Part shown: in pieces, positions 1 through 8,702 of the stretch
Layout: every line of letters starts with the position of its first letter
How positions within the stretch are numbered: the first letter of the stretch is position 1
DNA from: Pedobacter sp. AJM
Lineage (GTDB): Bacteria > Bacteroidota > Bacteroidia > Sphingobacteriales > Sphingobacteriaceae
Assembly: GCF_002197755.1 (NCBI RefSeq)
Contig: NZ_NHOT01000012.1
Span: 62,001-126,000 of the forward strand
Length of the DNA: 64,000 bases
Reading direction: 5' to 3'
Position numbers and translations under genes: made by a program
The notes under the pieces: model-generated
The model's input: only the letters and a program-made list of their open reading frames with translations
Databases searched by the model: none
Told to the model about the DNA's origin: nothing

Positions 1-1232
1 TCTCCCGTTTTTAGCAGTACAGCCACTTTCCATACGTTTGCCGGCACGGTAACTTTGCCATTGTTGATGGTGTTCACTACCGACGCGCTTGCCGAACCAA
101 TGCCGCCTGTGCCATAACTGCCCATGATCACATAAACCTCGTATCCGTTCAATGCCTGGGCGCGGAGATAGCTTTCAAAAGATTCCCATGTTTTCTGGTT
201 GTTGTTCGGTGCCTGAGGGATCATGTTGGTCATCAGGAAAGTTGCTGAATTGGCAGTATTTGAGCTTGTACGGTCACCGCTTGGACAGTTATGACCCCTG
301 TCAAAACCGGAACCTGAATAGCTGTTGCTCTGTACCTGGTACCAATTTGCCGGCAGGCCAGTAAATGAAGCGAAATCGTCTTTTCTGCTTGCTGCACCAG
401 TAAAGTTGTTCGGATCCAGGTGCCAGCTTACCCAGTTTGGTGTTCCGCGGGTCATGCTGTAACTCTCGGTGTAATATTTTTGATCGATCAGGTAATTTTC
501 TGCTGAAACCAGGTTGGCCGTAGCGCCTGATGGGTTACCAAAAAGTAAGTTTGAATTATCACCTCCGGCCGGTGGTGCATCCGCACCTGCATCCGGCGTG
601 CCTCTTCCAGGGGTTGCTGTGGAGCCGCCGTTATCCACAGGATCCGTATCCGCTCCACCTACGGTAATGCCCGGATCACCTGTACCTTTAAAGATGATAT
701 CGTCGATGTTGATCCTGGTTGTACCGGCTTTTTTGATCTGAAAGCGTATTTTGCCTGTTGTATTCACCTTAAAGGAATCGGTCACCAGTGTGGTGCTGGT
801 TTCTGTAATATCCGTACCTAACTGCGTGAAGGTTTTACCACCATCGGTAGAAGCCAGAAGCTGCCAGGTTGAACTGGCATCGGTTCCATATTTGGCATGG
901 GAAACGTAAATCATTTGAGTCCCTGCGATATCAAAGTTCATGGACAGGTAACCTGTTCTTAACCGGACAGATTTCGCGCCGTCCTTGGCATCAGCTGAAA
1001 GATTGCCCAGCAGCGCATCGCTGAATGTCCATTTGCCGGTTAGTAGCTGAACACTGTCTAACGCATAAGCGCCTTTGCTGCCGGATTCGAAAGTCTCTGT
1101 TATGGCATAAGCAGTTGGCGATTTTGGTGGTGTGGTTGGTGTTTCATCTCCGATGCTTGTTTTTTTTGAACAGGAGGATAGGATCAGGATGCCGATAAAT
1201 CCTGAATAGGTAAGGATGTTTTTTAATTTCAT
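1..1232 (-). CDS. Secreted DNA/RNA non-specific endonuclease lipoprotein (partial, C-terminus off the left edge)
   Basis: The reading frame starts at an ATG at 1232 and is still open at base 1, so about 410 residues are seen and the C-terminus is missing. The N-terminus is a lipoprotein signal (hydrophobic run ending in LILSSCSKK), followed by a Thr/Pro-rich linker. A roughly 150-residue jelly-roll-like region ends with ININIDDI-type strands (RINIDDIIFKG), as in carbohydrate-binding or discoidin-like modules. After a Gly/Ala/Pro linker comes the nuclease domain, with the DRGH motif (GFDRGHNCPSGDRT) that carries the catalytic His of the NUC1 family (PF01223), then TNMIPQ with the metal-binding Asn region. 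Known members are Mg-dependent, non-specific extracellular nucleases. It probably degrades nucleic acid outside the cell for phosphate or nucleotides. Family call is firm; substrate is inferred. Confidence 0.88.
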   Translation of the reverse strand, partial: MKLKNILTYSGFIGILILSSCSKKTSIGDETPTTPPKSPTAYAITETFESGSKGAYALDSVQLLTGKWTFSDALLGNLSADAKDGAKSVRLRTGYLSMNFDIAGTQMIYVSHAKYGTDASSTWQLLASTDGGKTFTQLGTDITETSTTLVTDSFKVNTTGKIRFQIKKAGTTRINIDDIIFKGTGDPGITVGGADTDPVDNGGSTATPGRGTPDAGADAPPAGGDNSNLLFGNPSGATANLVSAENYLIDQKYYTESYSMTRGTPNWVSWHLDPNNFTGAASRKDDFASFTGLPANWYQVQSNSYSGSGFDRGHNCPSGDRTSSNTANSATFLMTNMIPQAPNNNQKTWESFESYLRAQALNGYEVYVIMGSYGTGGIGSASASVVNTINNGKVTVPANVWKVAVLLKTG

Positions 1233-1993
1233 GCTTTGATTTTAATGTCTAGTTGTTTGCGTTAACATAGATCATTTTTCAATGCGGCACGAAGGTATGG
1301 AGAAAAGATGTCTGTTGTGTTAAGTTAATGTTAACACAAAGTAGGTGATTGTAATTGGGTAGAATGCTGGTGTTTAATGCTCGTTTCGCCACGGTAACTA
1401 CCTGTTTCACCACGTTCGATGATTGGTTTTGATTTCTTTGGCTGATTTATTTGGCTGAATTGATAGGGGAAGTCTCTGTTAACCAACCCAAATTAATTAA
1501 CTGTTATAAACTGGTCCGGCAAATTTATACTTACTGTTTTTCTCAGCTTTTGCTGTATGATATCAAAAATCATTGATTTATTAAGTTTTTGAAAAGCACA
1601 AGTCAGCCACAACAGTTCCGCAACTCCCAAGACTTGTGCTAAGAAAGGAGATGTAAATTATTATTAATGGAATTCATTGGATTGTTTGTTTCCAAAGTTG
1701 TAAGTTTAAACTATTATAATATTTCTCAGATAACTTCGCTCTCATTATGAAAACAGAAATCTTGACTTCTTCATTTTCTATATTTTGTAGAAAGAATATT
1801 GTCTTCAACCCAAATAATTCAAATCTTACTTCTTTTTGGATTCAAAAATTGGCTTATATTGACTTTGGTTAAACCAATAAAAGTCTTTAAACTGCGAGGC
1901 TTGTTAAGCCTTTGATTTACACTAAATATTAATGTGTATCCTTTTGAAATGGATTTAGGCCCTATCTCTAACTTCTTATAACCATTGTTTACT
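1233..1993. other. Intergenic region between the endonuclease and the defence-like nuclease
   Basis: This gap contains the divergent promoters of its two neighbours and the inverted repeat at 1595-1640. It becomes strongly AT-rich after about 1640. I found no RNA gene or protein remnant that I can support. A short minus-strand frame at 1819-2016 overlaps the start of the next gene and has no recognisable features. Confidence 0.5.
1595..1640. repeat. Perfect 10-bp inverted repeat in the gap before the nuclease gene
   Basis: AGCACAAGTC at 1595-1604 is matched by its exact reverse complement GACTTGTGCT at 1631-1640, with a 26-base loop. It lies in a 761-base gap (1233-1993) without a convincing gene. 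It has no T-run, so it is not an obvious terminator. It could be a structured RNA, a recombination site or the end of a lost element. Confidence 0.5.
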
Positions 1994-3724
1994 ATGCCGA
2001 ATAAATTAAGTTCCATTACTAAAGCCGAGATTCTAGAAGCCTTAGATTTTATAGATCACAATGGGATTCCAAAAGACAATGAATGGAATCAGTATTGGAT
2101 CATGTATAACCGCATTCCATATCCCTTTAAGCATTCAGTTCATTTAGCTAGTAAATTTAAGATTGATTTTCGTAGTGATCATTTCTACAGAACCCGGATT
2201 TCAGAGCTTGGATTTAATATTCAGTTTAAAAGTGAAAAGGGCAAGGATAAAGCACCTAAATTTTGGATAGGGGCGAGTTATTTTGGCGAATCTCCAAACC
2301 ATATACCTATGCTTGAGGACTTCATAAAAAACAGCTATTGGGCTACTGACCACGACTTTTCTTCGAAGACAGGAAAGACAATAGATAAGAGACTTTCTCA
2401 AGTAAGTATTAATGATAGAATTGCAATTCGGTTTTTTAGCAGAAAGAATAGTACCATTGCGATTGCAGCGCTTGGAACTGTGAAAAGTATCGATGAAATC
2501 CATAATGGACATCTTGAGGTTATCTGGGACTATTTTCCAAAACTTTATAATGGGCCGAAACCATCAGGACAAGGAGCTGGAAACTGGTGGAATACATTTT
2601 TAGAGATAAGTAGGCCGGAAGATATCGAGCTAATATTTGATCATGAAATTACGAATAAAAGGCTTTCAAGGCTTACTTGGAATCTTGAACATGGTTATAT
2701 GTCTCCATCTGGCAGGCAAGGGAAAAGCAAAGATCTAAAGTCTCATGAGGGGCAATTTGGGTATGGGCATGAAGAATGGCTGTTTGATAACGCAAAGCTA
2801 ATTGATGGTTATCACTATGGGTTTCTTGAGCCTGTAAGAAAATATCAGAAATTCCATACTGGTAAAATTTATGATGTGACTTTTTATACTCTCGATGCCG
2901 ATTCAAGCATTCGATATGAGGTTGGGGAGGTGTATGGCCTTGAAGTAATTGACGAGCAACTTGCCGATTCGATAAAACAACAATATAAGACAAATGGATG
3001 GCTTCAAGAAATGGAACAACAGATCATTGCATGCGGAGCAAATGATAACGGCTTTTCAGGTTTCAACGGCATTGATATTTTCAATGTTAGATATAGGCCT
3101 GAAAATCTACGAATCAATAGTCCATACAAGGCCATACCAAAGGAAAATGCTATTTATAGTGCGCAACGATACACTTTTATCCAAGATACTTCTTTTTCTC
3201 TAAATATCGAAGAGGAAGAAGAGCAATTTATATTTATCACTCCATTTCCACCATCAAGTAACGATGGGAAAGATACAAATGAAGACACCGGTCAGCCCAA
3301 ACGAAAAAAGTCTTTCCGCAAACCTAAGGAAGTAGAGATTGTATACCTTCATGATGCTATTAGTATAGCTTTAACACAAAAAATTAGGGGAATCCATCAG
3401 CATCAAAATGTTCACCCTGAGCATCCAGCTGGTTATGGACAGCATAGGATCGATATTGTTGTAAATACCAACCAGGGGTTAGTTTTCTATGAGATCAAAA
3501 CTTATCCCTCAATTCTGACAGCTATAAGAGAGGCATTTGGCCAACTTATGGAATATTCTTACTGGTCTAAGCACAATCGTGCAGTAAAAATCATTATAGT
3601 TACGCAAATTCCCATAACACCTAAAGCGAAAGAGTATTTCAATCATTTAAGGGATAAATTTAATCTACCATTATATTATCAATCTTTTGATCTCTCAACC
3701 GGACATCTGTCTGAAATAACTTAG
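1994..3724 (+). CDS. Putative modification-dependent restriction nuclease: EVE-like domain plus PD-(D/E)xK nuclease domain
   Basis: The protein has 576 residues from the ATG at 1994; an in-frame TTG at 1985 is less likely. Residues 88-215 look like an EVE/PUA-type module: an opening WIGASYFGE, a tryptophan in NSYWATDH, then DRIAIRFF and LEVIWDYF. This fold reads modified bases in several restriction systems. A middle region carries the motif GYGHEEWLF (256-264). The C-terminus (about 445-576) has the PD-(D/E)xK nuclease pattern with D487 (HRIDIVV) and E500-x-K502 (FYEIKTYP), then a helix resembling those that follow in Mrr/VRR-like nucleases. A low-complexity EEEEE-to-basic linker separates the halves. 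It converges on a methylase and a ParB-like gene, which suggests a defence island. Cleavage of modified DNA is inferred from the domain pairing; no specificity can be read. Confidence 0.68.
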   Translation: MPNKLSSITKAEILEALDFIDHNGIPKDNEWNQYWIMYNRIPYPFKHSVHLASKFKIDFRSDHFYRTRISELGFNIQFKSEKGKDKAPKFWIGASYFGESPNHIPMLEDFIKNSYWATDHDFSSKTGKTIDKRLSQVSINDRIAIRFFSRKNSTIAIAALGTVKSIDEIHNGHLEVIWDYFPKLYNGPKPSGQGAGNWWNTFLEISRPEDIELIFDHEITNKRLSRLTWNLEHGYMSPSGRQGKSKDLKSHEGQFGYGHEEWLFDNAKLIDGYHYGFLEPVRKYQKFHTGKIYDVTFYTLDADSSIRYEVGEVYGLEVIDEQLADSIKQQYKTNGWLQEMEQQIIACGANDNGFSGFNGIDIFNVRYRPENLRINSPYKAIPKENAIYSAQRYTFIQDTSFSLNIEEEEEQFIFITPFPPSSNDGKDTNEDTGQPKRKKSFRKPKEVEIVYLHDAISIALTQKIRGIHQHQNVHPEHPAGYGQHRIDIVVNTNQGLVFYEIKTYPSILTAIREAFGQLMEYSYWSKHNRAVKIIIVTQIPITPKAKEYFNHLRDKFNLPLYYQSFDLSTGHLSEIT

Positions 3725-3819
3725 TATCTTTACTCAAGTTGGAATTCCCTTTTCGACGATAACATGATGCTAGACAAGAGAAAAAATAAATTGAATGTAT
3801 AAGCTAAGAGTTTTGATAA

Positions 3820-4746
3820 TTATTCGAAAATATTAAGCGCACTAACACGATTGTTGACAATTATAAAATCACCAATAATAAGCTGTGGAGAAAAAACTAT
3901 CAATTCACTTCCAAATTTTTTACTCTGTAAAGTGTAATTAAGATCAAATGATGACATCCTATAATGATCATACAATTCTCTAATTTCAGCTACGTTATCG
4001 TAGGAGATTAGCCATTTAATATTGGGGTCTAAGTTATTAATGGTTTTTACAAGATTTTCATGATCCTGATGGTCGTAATTGTTAAGATAAAGCTGTTTTC
4101 CTTTTTTGTAATAGGGAGGATCTAAATAAATAAATAAATTATCTATATCTGGATGATAATCATTTATATTCTGCAGAATTTTTAAGGCATCTAAATTTGT
4201 TAAAGTTATTTGTTCAGAGAATGTCGCAATCTTTCTAATTCTCTCAATTAGATCAACCTTATTAAATCTTACATCTAATAGATAGTCCCCCTCTTGATTT
4301 ATTCCTCCAATAGGCCCTGCCTTAAATATTATTCCGGAGCGATTTGTTCTATTTAAGAAAAATGTAGAAAATCCAAGTTCTAAAATATCGTTCTCATAAC
4401 CTCTAGCGTAAATTCTTTTTTGATTATGCCACTCGTCAATTGAAATATCTGTTGAGATAATTTTTTCAACTAATTCTTCTGTATGATTCAAGACACAGAA
4501 CCAAAATGAATACATTGCGTAATCAAAATCATTTATGTGAATTTGTCGAAATACGCCATTAAATAACATGTTGAGTGCTGCTCCTGCTCCACCAGCATAT
4601 AATTCAAGGTAGGTAGAGCCCTGTAACTGATTTAGGTTCGCTAATTCAGTTATAAAATTGGTAAGACATGATTTGCCTCCCGGATATCTAAGTGGGCTTT
4701 GGGTTCTAGGATTTGCCAATGTAACTATTTTTACAAAAATAAACAA
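3820..4746 (-). CDS. D12-class N6-adenine DNA methyltransferase
   Basis: This is a Dam-like adenine methylase of about 300 residues, the usual family length. Visible motifs, numbered from the TTG at 4746, are PLRYPGGKS (18-26) and ELYAGGAG (48-55) for S-adenosylmethionine binding, the family motif FFLNRTNRSG (129-138) and the catalytic DPPY (209-212). No ATG precedes the conserved core, so translation must begin at a TTG: either 4746, or 4719, which gives a protein starting MANPRTQSPLRY. The gene follows the ParB-like gene by 31 bases and is probably co-transcribed with it. It would methylate a short DNA site, either protecting the host from a partner nuclease or acting as an orphan methylase. 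Base composition is much more AT-rich than the rest of the window, suggesting transfer. Confidence 0.88.
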   Translation of the reverse strand: MFIFVKIVTLANPRTQSPLRYPGGKSCLTNFITELANLNQLQGSTYLELYAGGAGAALNMLFNGVFRQIHINDFDYAMYSFWFCVLNHTEELVEKIISTDISIDEWHNQKRIYARGYENDILELGFSTFFLNRTNRSGIIFKAGPIGGINQEGDYLLDVRFNKVDLIERIRKIATFSEQITLTNLDALKILQNINDYHPDIDNLFIYLDPPYYKKGKQLYLNNYDHQDHENLVKTINNLDPNIKWLISYDNVAEIRELYDHYRMSSFDLNYTLQSKKFGSELIVFSPQLIIGDFIIVNNRVSALNIFE

Positions 4747-4777
4747 TCTGTTTTCAAAATAGCCCTTTAATCAAAAC

Positions 4778-6355
4778 TTAATTTTCTTGCATATTGAGCA
4801 AGTCTTTACTAAGAAGTTCGAATAGTGGTAAAAGTTGAGACCAGGCACGCTTGTTATGCGTAGTGTCTATTATAAAGTTCAGATTATGAACAGCCAAGTC
4901 CAGCTCATTTTTTACATTATCGATGTATTGTTTAATATTTTTAAGAATATTGGCTTCTAATTGGAATTTTGCTAGTTCAATGTTTTTAATGTAGTCAAGC
5001 ATGATTTTCAAGCTTAAAGAAGAATAGTCTTTATCTCCAGTGAACTTTAATATTTTCATGATATCCTCTGCATTTAGATTCTCTGAAATATTGTATTTCC
5101 CTTTGACATAAGAATTTAAAACTTTCACTTTTGCTAGTCCACTTTCTCTTTTCTCCTGATTCAACTTTAAGCCAACTGCGGCAAATAGATTTTTTTCACT
5201 GACATAATGAAAAAGCACTTGTTCTAAATAACTTCTCAAAAGTATTGCAAAAGAATATTTCTTATCTATGGTTAACGATTTTAGCTCTGAAAAGAGATCA
5301 TCCAGTTTATCATTTTCGAAGGAAATCAAGCATTCACTACTAATTATTGAGTTTTCAAACGATCTTTTGAGGGGATTTTGTTTTCTTCTAGTAGTAGTGT
5401 TATTTTTCTTCTCATCAAGAGTTACTTTATCAATTGATGATTTACTTTGTGAACTTTTAGCTTGTGTATCAATAGTCGAGAAATCAAAATCTGAGTTTTC
5501 AGATAAATCTTTTACATATTCCTTTTTCTGCTCATCACGATTGAAGTCTCGAGAAAATCTTTCAGCATCAATTAATCTTTTGAAAATGACTAAAACTCTT
5601 TTTTCAAACTCTTCACGAGAAATTGTTATAATTAATTCCCCATTTTCTTCATTAAAGTCAATCCCCAACAATTTTCTAGCATCATCATAATTAAAAAATC
5701 TCTCAAGATTTGTAAAATCAAACGTTGCAATATCAATCTGAATATTTACCTCCCTATTCAAAACATCCTGCCCCTCTAAGAACAGGTTATACGCTTTGAG
5801 AGGTTTAATAACTTTTGATTTCGTTTCATTCAACACATCACAAATATCTTCAATACTTAGTCCGTCTTCATAATACATTTCAGCAACAAAAAGATACTGA
5901 TTTCCTGTCTTCCACCGTTCTAAAGACAAACCATTATGCCTACTGTAAATTATTGGGTTGGCAAGCAACCTATTTGGAGATATAAAACATCTTAGTTTTC
6001 TATTAGTCGGGATGTTGTTTTTTAAAATATTCTTCAAAAGAACATTTGCTCTTACCTTTGAAAGATATTTATTAGGATTTTGTAAAATCTTGAGCGCTGC
6101 GGTACGTCTGTTGCCTTCTAAGACAACTTTCTTATCGTTCTCAATGCAAATTATGGGAGCTTCTCCAACGAAATATCCTTCCTCAGATATTTTCTTAGCC
6201 AGCTCATAAACCTTTTCTGACTTAATTAAAAAATCAATTATTTGCGTTTGATTTAATGGAATCCCTCTGTATTTTATTCTCGGATTATTAATGTCTAGAT
6301 GAAGAGAGCTTACTTTATAATCGAATTCCTCCCAAGTTGAATAGTCAATGTACAT
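4778..6355 (-). CDS. ParB/Srx-domain protein with helix-turn-helix and an uncharacterised C-terminal helical domain
   Basis: The protein has 525 residues. Residues 16-95 match the ParB N-terminal (ParB/Srx) pattern: INNPRIKYRG at 22-31, a helix with LAKKISEEG, and the phosphate-binding motif VVLEGNRRTAALK at 77-89. Residues 160-192 look like a helix-turn-helix (GLSIEDICDVLNETKSKVIKPL). Residues 285-335 are polar and probably disordered. The C-terminal 360-520 is helical, with a paired RSYLE (374-378) and LAVHN (487-491) that recall HEPN/DUF4145-type helical domains; this last point is only a weak resemblance. ParB-family domains bind DNA and CTP, and some are nucleases. There is no ParA gene here, so plasmid or chromosome partition is unlikely. 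Its pairing with an adenine methylase points to a defence or mobile-element role. Confidence 0.65.
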   Translation of the reverse strand: MYIDYSTWEEFDYKVSSLHLDINNPRIKYRGIPLNQTQIIDFLIKSEKVYELAKKISEEGYFVGEAPIICIENDKKVVLEGNRRTAALKILQNPNKYLSKVRANVLLKNILKNNIPTNRKLRCFISPNRLLANPIIYSRHNGLSLERWKTGNQYLFVAEMYYEDGLSIEDICDVLNETKSKVIKPLKAYNLFLEGQDVLNREVNIQIDIATFDFTNLERFFNYDDARKLLGIDFNEENGELIITISREEFEKRVLVIFKRLIDAERFSRDFNRDEQKKEYVKDLSENSDFDFSTIDTQAKSSQSKSSIDKVTLDEKKNNTTTRRKQNPLKRSFENSIISSECLISFENDKLDDLFSELKSLTIDKKYSFAILLRSYLEQVLFHYVSEKNLFAAVGLKLNQEKRESGLAKVKVLNSYVKGKYNISENLNAEDIMKILKFTGDKDYSSLSLKIMLDYIKNIELAKFQLEANILKNIKQYIDNVKNELDLAVHNLNFIIDTTHNKRAWSQLLPLFELLSKDLLNMQEN

Positions 6356-6405
6356 ATTATTAATTTAGAGTAATGATCAAAGTAAATATATCAAATAATT
6401 CTAAG

Positions 6406-6660
6406 TCAAAGGGCGGCTAATGATAATTCTTTAGCATATTGGTTGTAAATATTTATGAAAATTGAGACAAATTCTGCTGAATCACTTTCTTTCAATACGT
6501 TGTCCTCACCAATAGGTAAAATCCTCTTTAAGCTCAGATAAATTGCTGGGAGTTGAATATAAACTGATCCTTTAGAACGGTCGTCTTTTTTCCAAAACCT
6601 TATTCCGAGAATACCTCGAGGCTTGCCTGAGTTATTTATTATATAATAAGCCCTCACCAT
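6406..6660 (-). CDS. Small hypothetical protein in the accessory island
   Basis: The ATG at 6660 gives an 84-residue protein; a TTG at 6666 is the alternative. The sequence is a compact mix of strands (RAYYIINNSGKPRGILGIRFW) and a C-terminal helix (FVSIFINIYNQYAKELSLAAL). It has no signal peptide or membrane segment, and I do not recognise a family. It lies 50 bases upstream of the ParB-like gene and 32 bases downstream of the next unknown gene, all on the minus strand, so it probably belongs to the same transcript. It could be a small accessory or antitoxin-like protein, but nothing in the sequence proves this. Confidence 0.5.
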   Translation of the reverse strand: MVRAYYIINNSGKPRGILGIRFWKKDDRSKGSVYIQLPAIYLSLKRILPIGEDNVLKESDSAEFVSIFINIYNQYAKELSLAAL

Positions 6661-6692
6661 CCGCAAGGGCTTAAATTCAGTTTATCCATCTA

Positions 6693-7331
6693 TCACTCAA
6701 AACTTCCTTTCCCATCAACAACATAACTATAAATCACCACATACTCCATTCCATCCTTTACAAAATGCCCGATAGGAATATCACCTTTTTCAAAGTAAGC
6801 TGATTTACTTTCGAAAGGAATACCACAAAGCATTATATTAGCTTCTGTTTGATGATAAACAACATCATTTCTGTTGCTTGCAATAGCCATTAATGCCGAT
6901 AAACTTTTGCTCGATCCTTTTTGGTGATACTTTGGATGATGCGGGTGTTGATTGGCCGATACCCACGCACCAGGTACCATCGGATTATAAAATTTGCCTA
7001 AAGGAATATCAAATCGGCGTGGTAAAAAACAAGATGCTATTGTTCCATTGGCATTAATGGTTCCGGTTTCGATAAAGAAATGGGTAATTTGAATCCAATG
7101 CCGGGTGAGCTGATATACATATTCCCGAATGGAATTTTGCCCGTCCTCTAAAAATTCTGCCCAACCGGTGTAGCGTGGCAAAGTCATCATGATTTCAGAA
7201 ACGTGGCCATCAATATGATGTAAGGTAGCCTTTACTGCGCAAATGGCAGGTAATACATTAGTGTTGGCTAATTCAGCTGCGACCTGAGCAGGGAGCTGTG
7301 TGTTTTGGTTTTTACAATTGTTGTTTCGCAT
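6693..7331 (-). CDS. Hypothetical protein of unknown function
   Basis: The ATG at 7331 gives 212 residues; a TTG at 7370 would add 13. The sequence contains a histidine-rich stretch (SANQHPHHPKYHQKGSS) near the middle and a final beta-rich part with HFVKDGMEYVVIYSYVVDG. There is no signal peptide and no membrane segment, and I do not recognise the family. The base composition is nearer the chromosome average than the genes downstream of it. It is the first gene of a run of four minus-strand genes leading to the ParB-like protein and the methylase, so it may belong with them. Equally, it may be an unrelated flanking gene. Confidence 0.5.
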   Translation of the reverse strand: MRNNNCKNQNTQLPAQVAAELANTNVLPAICAVKATLHHIDGHVSEIMMTLPRYTGWAEFLEDGQNSIREYVYQLTRHWIQITHFFIETGTINANGTIASCFLPRRFDIPLGKFYNPMVPGAWVSANQHPHHPKYHQKGSSKSLSALMAIASNRNDVVYHQTEANIMLCGIPFESKSAYFEKGDIPIGHFVKDGMEYVVIYSYVVDGKGSFE

Positions 7332-7694
7332 AACATTGTTAAAAAGATCCTGGGTGCTGCGAAACAACAATAAACTCTTTTCAGAGAAAATTTAGATACG
7401 GTGCCAAACCGCTCACCCAGGAATATTGTTAAAAATTGATTTGCTTACTTAATTGCTTCTCTGTCTAAGTTGAAAATTCTGTTTATTATTATTTCGCATA
7501 GGCAATTTAGAAACAAAATCTCAAATCTCAAAGAAAAATTTTAATTATTACGGTTGCTGCAAACGGCCACTTAAATTATTGAAAACTTAATTGGGGCGTC
7601 ATCCTAAACTGCATCAAAGTATATTTCCATTTCAATAATAGCGCATTCTAAAGAAGCATGCGTCAAAATTTATCTTACTCAATCTCACGACTGA
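7332..7694. other. Intergenic region, nothing recognised
   Basis: These 363 bases lie between the unknown island gene and the protease lipoprotein gene. They hold the upstream region of the minus-strand unknown gene. I found no RNA, strong hairpin or convincing open frame. Confidence 0.5.
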
Positions 7695-8702
7695 TCATAA
7701 TTCACCACTTATAAATGGTCTTATTCTGCTCTTGTCCGTTTCAGGCAGGCTATTGTAAAATTCGATCATAGTAGATTTAATATGAGCGATTTTAACTGCT
7801 CTGATGATTTTGGGGGCATTTTCCTTATCGCTTGCTCTAACCATGATCCCCAATAATTGCCCATCGGCATTAAATACGCCTCCTCCACTCATCCCTGCTA
7901 TTGCCTGGGCTTCTATTAAAAATTCGGCACTCGAATTATACGGTATATCTCCTTCGGTGTCTCCGGCAATCTTCAGTTTTTGGATGGTTTGCGTCGCTTC
8001 TGTATCGGATAATATTTTTCCATAAGCAACTGCTCCATTGGGGTAATTGGCATTATCCTGAGGATAGCCCACTGCAATTACCTTTTCACCTGCAACAGCG
8101 ATATTCCAGGTTGGAGTTGCTTTGGTACGGTTATCGGGATCGTACATCTGCAAAGGTACCGAGGTTTTAACAAGCTCAGGGTAATTGGCCAGTGGACTTT
8201 GCTCAATTCGTTGATTATCGATGATGCCTATATAAAAATCTTCTGCCGGTAATAGCGTCGTATTGGTAGCACCGGTAGAAATATTAAAATGAATGAAGGG
8301 AAAATCTGCTATCAGCGTATTTCCTAAGGCTATGCTTCCGTTAACCGGGGGAATTTGTGACGTTTCGAAAATGCCAGGGTTTTCAGATGATAAATTAAAA
8401 AAATGGGCATTTCGGGAATTCCATCCAGTGATGTTATAGACATGATTGGCGCTTATATACAATCCCAGGCCATAATCGTTTTTTCTGCTCCATATTGTTT
8501 TTGACCCAGAACCTCGTCTTCCAACGCTTCCCCTTACCCTGTTGAGCAGGTTGATCAGATTTTGGTCCTTACCATTTAATATTTCCTCCATTTTGGGGAC
8601 GCCCAGATCACTTCCTGGAAGAATTGGATTATTTCGTTTACATGACTGGAACGATATTCCAAAGATTATGAATAAAACGGATAATACTGTTTTTGCTTGC
8701 AT
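7695..8702 (-). CDS. Trypsin-like serine protease lipoprotein
   Basis: The protein has 335 residues from the ATG at 8702. Residues 1-21 form a lipoprotein signal with the lipobox FQSC (Cys21), so the mature protein is probably anchored in the outer or inner membrane and faces the periplasm. The body has the order of a chymotrypsin-fold protease: His87 in YISANHVYN, a candidate Asp155 in PAEDFYIG, and the nucleophile Ser272 in GMSGGGVF with the typical GxSGGG pattern, followed by the strand GQLLGIMV. The region before the serine (VAGEKVIAVGYP) also fits this fold. There is no PDZ domain, so it is not a standard DegP. It is a single gene with large gaps on both sides. Substrate is unknown. Confidence 0.75.
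   Translation of the reverse strand: MQAKTVLSVLFIIFGISFQSCKRNNPILPGSDLGVPKMEEILNGKDQNLINLLNRVRGSVGRRGSGSKTIWSRKNDYGLGLYISANHVYNITGWNSRNAHFFNLSSENPGIFETSQIPPVNGSIALGNTLIADFPFIHFNISTGATNTTLLPAEDFYIGIIDNQRIEQSPLANYPELVKTSVPLQMYDPDNRTKATPTWNIAVAGEKVIAVGYPQDNANYPNGAVAYGKILSDTEATQTIQKLKIAGDTEGDIPYNSSAEFLIEAQAIAGMSGGGVFNADGQLLGIMVRASDKENAPKIIRAVKIAHIKSTMIEFYNSLPETDKSRIRPFISGEL

Noticed and set aside
1819..2016. Minus-strand frame of 65 codons overlapping the nuclease start
   Set aside because: Its start lies inside the confident nuclease gene, it has no family features, and it is in AT-rich DNA where such frames arise by chance.
4778..6355. Chromosome or plasmid partition (ParB) gene
   Set aside because: There is no adjacent parA, no parS-like inverted repeats seen, and the C-terminal domain differs from partition ParB proteins.
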